This document shows, piece by piece, positions 58,898-64,000 of a DNA stretch of 64,000 bases (its first letter is position 1; the number at the start of each line of letters is the position of its first letter). The DNA is taken from positions 248,001 through 312,000 of the forward strand of contig WAEK01000022.1 in NCBI GenBank assembly GCA_011634665.1, written 5' to 3'. The stretch comes from Mortierella sp. BCC40632 (taxonomy: Eukaryota > Mortierellomycota > Mortierellomycetes > Mortierellales > Mortierellaceae). A program made the translations under genes and the position numbers. A model generated the notes under the pieces. That model was not told the origin of the DNA. It made no database searches and was given only the letters and a program-made list of their open reading frames with translations.

Positions 58898-61692
58898 GCC
58901 ATCGTTTCTATCTTTGTATACACCTATTTTTCTTTATTATTATTATTTGGTGGACTTGTGTAGGTTCGTCTGACGACTACGATGATTTTGACCAGGAGGA
59001 GCAAGAATCAGGTATGTAGATCAAATGACCCCGCCCAGAACGCACTGATGACGAACAGACTCTGCAGGCGCTGCTCGGTGACTCTTCTCCTCCTCTCCTT
59101 CTCTCATGGAAGGGAAAAGAGAGAAAAAGAAAAAAAGAAAGAAGGAGAAGGAAAGATGTGAAGGAGAGAGAAAGAGAGGAGGAGGGGGGGGGTGGGGACA
59201 AGTATCCAGGTGATTATTCATTCTTCCATTTTATTCCTTCACTGGTTCGTTTGTTCATTTCAGTGGTGAATGGGAGAAGAGGGAGAAGAGGAAGGGAGAA
59301 GAGGGGGGTGGGGGTGTGAGTGGGTTGGGTGGGGAGAGAGAGAGAGAGAGAGAGAGTGAGTGAGTGAGAGAGTGAGTGAGTGAGTGAGAGTGAAGAGGTG
59401 CACCCAAAGGGATATTGCCGCAGCTCCCGTTTCCCATTTGGGCCCCTCCTCTTCCCTTTGGCCTAGTCTCTCCCCTCTTTTCTTTTTTTTTTTTTTTTTT
59501 CCCCTTCCTCTTCCTCACATACAGAAAATCGTACATCAGAAAGAACACACGCACGCACAACACTTTCACAAACAGACAGACACAGGACAGAAACATCAGA
59601 CAAACACGCACATACACAACTCACATACACACACAAACACACACACACACACACAACACCCCTTTTGCTCACACTGTCCCCAACTCATGGGCCTGGTGGC
59701 GCAAGCTCAGCCGCATTCGTCGTGCTACATGTGGCCCCAGGGAGGGGAAAAAGAGTCCTTTATTTTTTTTATTTTTTTTATTTTTTTTTTTTCCTCCCTT
59801 TTGCTTTTATTGACACATGTGAATGCTTTCTCCTTCTCCTAAATAGACATGGAGTATGAGCAAGGCGAAGACATTGGCTTTACAGACATGGTCACTGAGA
59901 AGCAGCGGAAGAAGGCCTATGAAGTCGACTTTACAGTGCTCTCGCTTCCAGAGATTGTCGCCGCCCAGACCAATGCCTCCAGCCATGTTGCTGGAATCCT
60001 CGGCGTCACTCAGGACCAGGCCGCTGCTTTGCTTCGATGCAACAAATGGAACAAGGAGCGACTCGTTGAGCGTTACATGGATACTCCACAGGAGATTCTT
60101 GACCAAGCAGGGGTAGTTCTAGAGGAAGTGCAAGCACCGGTGGTGAAACGACCACGGGGGTTTGTGTGTATGATTTGTTTTGACGACAGTAGTTCAGGAC
60201 CTGCGGTGGGACTTCGATGTGGCCATGTGTTCTGTCAACCATGTTATGAACATTATTTGACACAAAAGATTATCGAGGAAGGAGAATGTCGACGAATTCT
60301 TTGTCCAGAATCTGGATGCAGTGTTGTTGTGGATGAGCCAACAGTCAAGAAAGTGGTTCCTACAAATGTCCTTGCAAGGTAAAAGGGAACACAAAGAGTC
60401 CAAAAAAAAAAAAAAAAAAAAAACGCCAATAGCGTCACCAGCATCACCTCCTGCAGCTCCCGATTGTGTTACTCATTGATCCCGGAGACTCGAAACGATC
60501 TCGGGAAAAAGAGAAAGAACAAAAAAAAAACTCTATGGCAAATGTCTCAACTGGAAAGTTAATCCCGCACTCACTCACTCACTCTTCTTGCCTTGCCTTG
60601 TCATTCATCTAGGTACCGTCAGTTGCAGGATAGAGCATATGTGGCGGAATTGGATAATCTTCGATGGTGTCCAGCCCCCAACTGTGAAAACGCTGTCGAC
60701 TGCCGTCTACCCCACTCGTCTCTGAACACGATCGTACCTACGGTGGGATGCTCATGCGGATTCAAGTTCTGTTTCGGATGTGGTCTAGGCGACCATCAGC
60801 CCGCACCCTGTGGATTAGTCAAGATGTGGCAAAAGAAATGTGCAGACGACTCGGAGACCTCGAACTGGATTTCGGCCCATACAAAGGAGTGTGGCAAATG
60901 TCAATCGACGATTGAGAAGAATGGTGGCTGTAACCATATGACATGTCGAAAGTGCAAATATGAATTCTGTTGGGTTTGTATGGGTCCATGGTCTGAGCAT
61001 GGTACAAGTTGGTACAATTGTAATCGATATGAAGAGAGCAGCAGTACAGAGGCTCGTGACCAACAAGCACGTTCAAGAGCCTCCTTGGAGCGCTATCTCC
61101 ATGTATGTTTTATCTCCCTCTCTCCCTCTCTCCCTCTCTCTCTCTTTCTTTTATTTTGGAGACAAAGGGTTTTTCCACAATGTGATTTCTAAGCATTGAA
61201 TATTGACATGACAAAAACTTTTTTTCTCTCTCTCTCTCTCTCCCCTCTCTAGTACTATAACCGGTTCGCTAACCACGAACATTCGGCAAAGTTGGATCGC
61301 GACTTGTACTCAAAGACAGAGAAAAAGATGGAAGAGATGCAGCGGACAAGTGATCTCTCCTGGATTGAGGTTCAATTCCTGAAAAAGGCTGTGGATGTCT
61401 TGACCTCGTGCCGTATGACGCTTCGGTGGACCTATGCGTTTGCCTTTTATTTGCAAAAGAACAACATGACAGAGTTGTTTGAGGACAATCAACGAGATCT
61501 TGAGGTGGCGGTCGAAGCATTGAGTGAGTTGTTGGAGAAGCCGATTGAAGCAGAAAAGATAGCAGAGTTGAGGCAACAGGTGTTGGACAAGACGGTGTAT
61601 GTGGGTAGTCGACGTGAGGTGGTGTTGGAGGATACGGCCAAGGGATTGATGGAAGGTCGTTGGACCTTTTCGGTTGAACTTTCCAAGGTTTA

Positions 61693-61693
<1 letters not shown>
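58722..61693 (+). CDS. ARIH1: Ariadne-family RBR E3 ubiquitin ligase
   Basis: Exons 58722-58758, 58964-59011, 59847-60378, 60613-61102 and 61253-61693 join in frame to 515 residues. An acidic N-terminus (SSDDYDDFDQEEQES) precedes a UBA-like region. RING1 begins at about C136 (CMICFDDSS). The IBR follows (CPAPNCENAVDC, then CSCGFKFCFGC). RING2 begins at C299, with the catalytic Cys in KNGGCNHMTC at about 312. The C-terminal Ariadne domain (YYNRFANHEHSAKLDRDLYS and onward) normally autoinhibits the enzyme and is relieved by neddylated cullin-RING ligases. RBR enzymes carry ubiquitin as a thioester on this Cys. The 515-residue length fits the Ariadne-1 group. The second intron (59012-59846) is long and full of GA, CA and poly-T tracts. 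Confidence 0.95.
59012..59846 (+). other. Long second intron of the Ariadne gene
   Basis: The intron begins GTATGT and ends AAATAG. It contains GA/GAGT repeats (59330-59395), poly-T (59483-59500) and CA-rich microsatellite sequence (59580-59657). Open frames in it are repeat-driven. Confidence 0.65.

Positions 61694-61695
<2 letters not shown>

Positions 61696-61767
<72 letters not shown>
61696..61767 (+). repeat. (TC)n microsatellite, about 72 bp
   Basis: A nearly pure TC dinucleotide run starts right after the Ariadne stop codon, in the 3' untranslated region. It is among the longest of many GA/CT arrays in the window. Confidence 0.9.
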
Positions 61768-61771
<4 letters not shown>

Positions 61772-61814
61772 CTCTTTTCTTTTTTTCTATCACCTTTACA
61801 TCTTAGAAAGAATT

Positions 61815-61815
61815 G

Positions 61816-61873
<58 letters not shown>
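61815..61873 (+). repeat. Poly-T followed directly by poly-A (about T13 A46)
   Basis: The run of T passes straight into a run of A, so the transcript could fold as a simple hairpin. Such runs are also prone to assembly length error. Confidence 0.85.
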
Positions 61874-61878
<5 letters not shown>

Positions 61879-62077
61879 CCTCTTCCACTTCATTCACATC
61901 AAGGAAGAGTGGGGTGACATTAAAAAAAAAATCCGCTGCAGCCTTTTTTTGTGACTTCTACTGGCTCTATTTATGCGTATTGGCCTCTCTCTCTCTTTCC
62001 CGTTTTCTCTTGCTCTCTTCTCACTCGTTTCTTCATGACCAAATAGCTGACAAAGAAAAAAGAAAAAGAAAATATCT

Positions 62078-64000
62078 ATGCTTCACCTAGGCAAGTTGAC
62101 CAGGACAACACGTCCATTTATGACCTCCTCTTCAGGATGGATCTCCACAGCCACCAAAACGAACTGGAACATCATACGTGGCGCTTCTCCTGGGACGACA
62201 ACAACAAGGACAACGCCGATCCTGAACCCGTGTCGTCGTACTCTTGCCACCAAAAGGACCAGCTCTGTCACGTCACAATCCTTGATGGATCAGACAGTTA
62301 CCACTACCACTACCACCACTACCACTACTGAGTCCCAGTCCGCCGAGGACCAATCCGAGACCGAATCCAAATCCAAACCCAAATCCAAGATCAAATCCAA
62401 GGTCAAGGCCAAAGACAAAGACAAAGTGGGGTCCCCCAAAAAGACAATTTCTCCCCATTTATTTGTTCCCAAGGAACCAGAAGAACGGACAAGATCATTT
62501 TTGTTGGACAAACCCTCGAAACCACGCTCTAAACGAGCAAGCGCGTCTAGGGAGCTTCCTGAAAAGGCATCCGAATTTGAACGACGCATGGCCTCGAATC
62601 CCTATGGTTTGTATCTTTTTTTTTTTTTTTTTTTTTTTTTTTTGGCAAGAGGAGGGGTAAAGATATTTCCTTGACCAGGTTTAGAGTAACCACTAATGTG
62701 TTGTTATTTCCTCCTCGCTGTCGTCGTCTTCTTTGTCTTCTTCTTGAACGGATTAGCTGCTATTTTGGCGTCTCCTGTTCGGCAATGTCTTTACACGCGC
62801 AAGAGTGTACCCCGAGGTTTGAACAATAAATGTCCGACAAGGGGGGAGAGGAGAGAAACATTGCACTCTTTTCTTCTCCTCCTCCCCCCTTCTTCCTCAA
62901 AAGAGAAATTCTCCTTTTTTTTTTTTTTTTTTTTTTTCTTGACTCTTTCTAACAATAGGCTCGATTATCTTTTTTCCTTTTGAACAACACACATAAACAT
63001 AGCACTTTTGACCAAGTTGATTGACGTAGATTCGAATCTATCATCAGGTCCACGGAGTTGGATTGTACCGGATGACATTATCCCTAGGACTTTGTTGACT
63101 GCACAAGCACAACCAGAGATCCGCTCTGCATTTGGACGTTGGGTATCAACGGATTCTTCTATTATTGATACAGCGGTCAAAGAAGGTAATAATAAAAGAC
63201 TGGATCAGGGAAACGGATTTATCTATATTCATCAGTGTTGATGACACGAATAGTAAAGGGATGGGGGAAAAAAAAATTGACATGGGTCTCTTTCTCCTCT
63301 CTATCCGTGATTCGCTTTTTTTTTTTTTTTTTTTTTTTTTTTGAATAGGAAAATTCAAGATCATCAACCCTTCGGCCTATATTCGACCAGATATGTCCCG
63401 ACTGATTTATGCGCAATGGGCCATCAAAGCTGAACACGAGTTGAAACAACTCTTGAAAACAAAACGAAAAGCTGCTCCTTGGTTACGACCTCTTGCCCAG
63501 GTCTCGACTGTCTCTTCCGAGAAGCGTTTAACATTCTCTTGTTCAGAGGCACTTGGTGATCAACATTTCCAATGTGTACTCTATTTCGAAAAGGGTATCC
63601 ATACGACATTGAATCAAGACTCTGTCAAGGATTCGTTGACAGAAATCGATTCAGAATCGACTCCAAAGAGTGGTCTCCCCACATTTACCACTCGAGCCAA
63701 TGTCTTTGGGGAGATGATCCTTCAAGAGTCTTTTCCGTCAAAGGATTCGAAACTAGACAAGACAATGATTCCAGTATATGATATAGAGCAATTATTTGGT
63801 CATGATCACTCGATCTTGAATCGGATTCGAGAGTATTGTCAAGGAATTTCTTCCGCCAAGGATTCTTCTTTGATACAGTTTATTGGATTGGTCGAGTCTC
63901 CGATGACTGTGGATTTGGCGATTGATCTTTGGAGGTTGATGAGTTTACAACCGTCGCAAACTCTTTTGAAGGAAGAGAACCCATATCGGTCGACATCAAG
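62078..64000 (+). CDS. Protein of unknown function, possibly mitochondrial (3' end outside window)
   Basis: Exons 62078-62606, 62757-62816, 63003-63185 and 63349 onward (open at the window end) join in frame with phase-1 introns throughout. I do not recognise the family with certainty. The N-terminus is rich in Arg, Ser and Thr with almost no acidic residues for about 60 residues, which suggests a mitochondrial presequence. A Thr run and a Lys/Ser-rich KSKPKSKIKSKVKAKDKDK segment follow. Then comes a block, NPYAAILASPVRQCLYTRKS, followed by VPRALLTKLIDVDS, resembling conserved segments of fungal mitochondrial proteins of unassigned role. Later exons carry SRLIYAQWAIKAEHELKQLL. An upstream first exon is possible, since CTTCACCTAG just inside the start looks like an acceptor. 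Confidence 0.6.

Larger units (their letters stand above)
61694..62077. other. Intergenic, Ariadne 3' region to the last gene
   Basis: This is occupied by the TC microsatellite and the T/A homopolymer, plus a short CT-rich leader before the next start codon. No other gene is recognised. Confidence 0.5.

Overview
This window comes from a filamentous fungus. Gene content and architecture point to an early-diverging lineage (Mucoromycota in the broad sense, Mortierella-like), but that is an inference without any similarity search. Fungal features include a PHO89-type phosphate symporter, a TPR-less UCS myosin chaperone, a Kre9/Knh1-like GPI cell-wall protein, a CCC2-type copper pump and a compact Gid7. 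Two genes are unexpected from yeast-centred knowledge: a RING plus tandem-BRCT protein that looks like BRCA1, and an INTS9 subunit of the Integrator complex. Genes are mostly intron-rich with GT-AG introns, often carrying long poly-T runs before the acceptor. Noncoding DNA is full of A/T homopolymers and (GA/CT)n microsatellites. I reconstructed the gene models by hand from splice consensus and frame continuity.

Layout of the first half: PHO89 phosphate symporter (+, 1003-2720); 14-3-3 protein (+, 3524-6281, with a 1.8-kb first intron); Mgr2/Romo1-like inner-membrane protein (+, 6740-7248); Gid7/WDR26 LisH-CTLH-WD40 protein (+, about 7862-11866); F-box protein (+, 12106-13959); BRCA1-like protein (-, 17068-14160); divergently paired helical protein of unknown function (+, 17234-20172); CCT4 chaperonin subunit (-, 23619-20460); UCS chaperone (-, 26303-23952); SEC24 COPII coat (-, 31851-26905).

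Layout of the second half: linker-histone-like protein (-, 34462-32972); GPI-anchored cell-wall protein (-, about 36725-35404); CCC2-type copper ATPase (-, 41930-38365); AIG2/gamma-glutamylcyclotransferase-like protein (+, 43057-43809); INTS9 (-, 47262-43978); large RING-H2 protein with an N-myristoylation-type start (+, 48191-51439); a pogo/Tigger-type DNA transposon (52619-54809) with 101-bp perfect terminal inverted repeats; EXO1 nuclease (+, 55391-58133); Ariadne RBR E3 ligase (+, 58722-61693); and a partial gene of unknown function running off the right edge (+, 62078-64000).

The genes are mostly unrelated housekeeping loci, with no operon-like organisation. Links are thematic: DNA repair (BRCA1-like, EXO1), ubiquitylation (Gid7, F-box, BRCA1-like RING, RING-H2, Ariadne), proteostasis (CCT4, UCS), secretion and wall (SEC24, GPI protein, CCC2). 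The observations most worth a second look are the BRCA1-like gene with its 165-bp shared promoter, INTS9, a cysteine-cluster insertion in the copper ATPase, the young transposon with an apparent frameshift, and several micro-exons.
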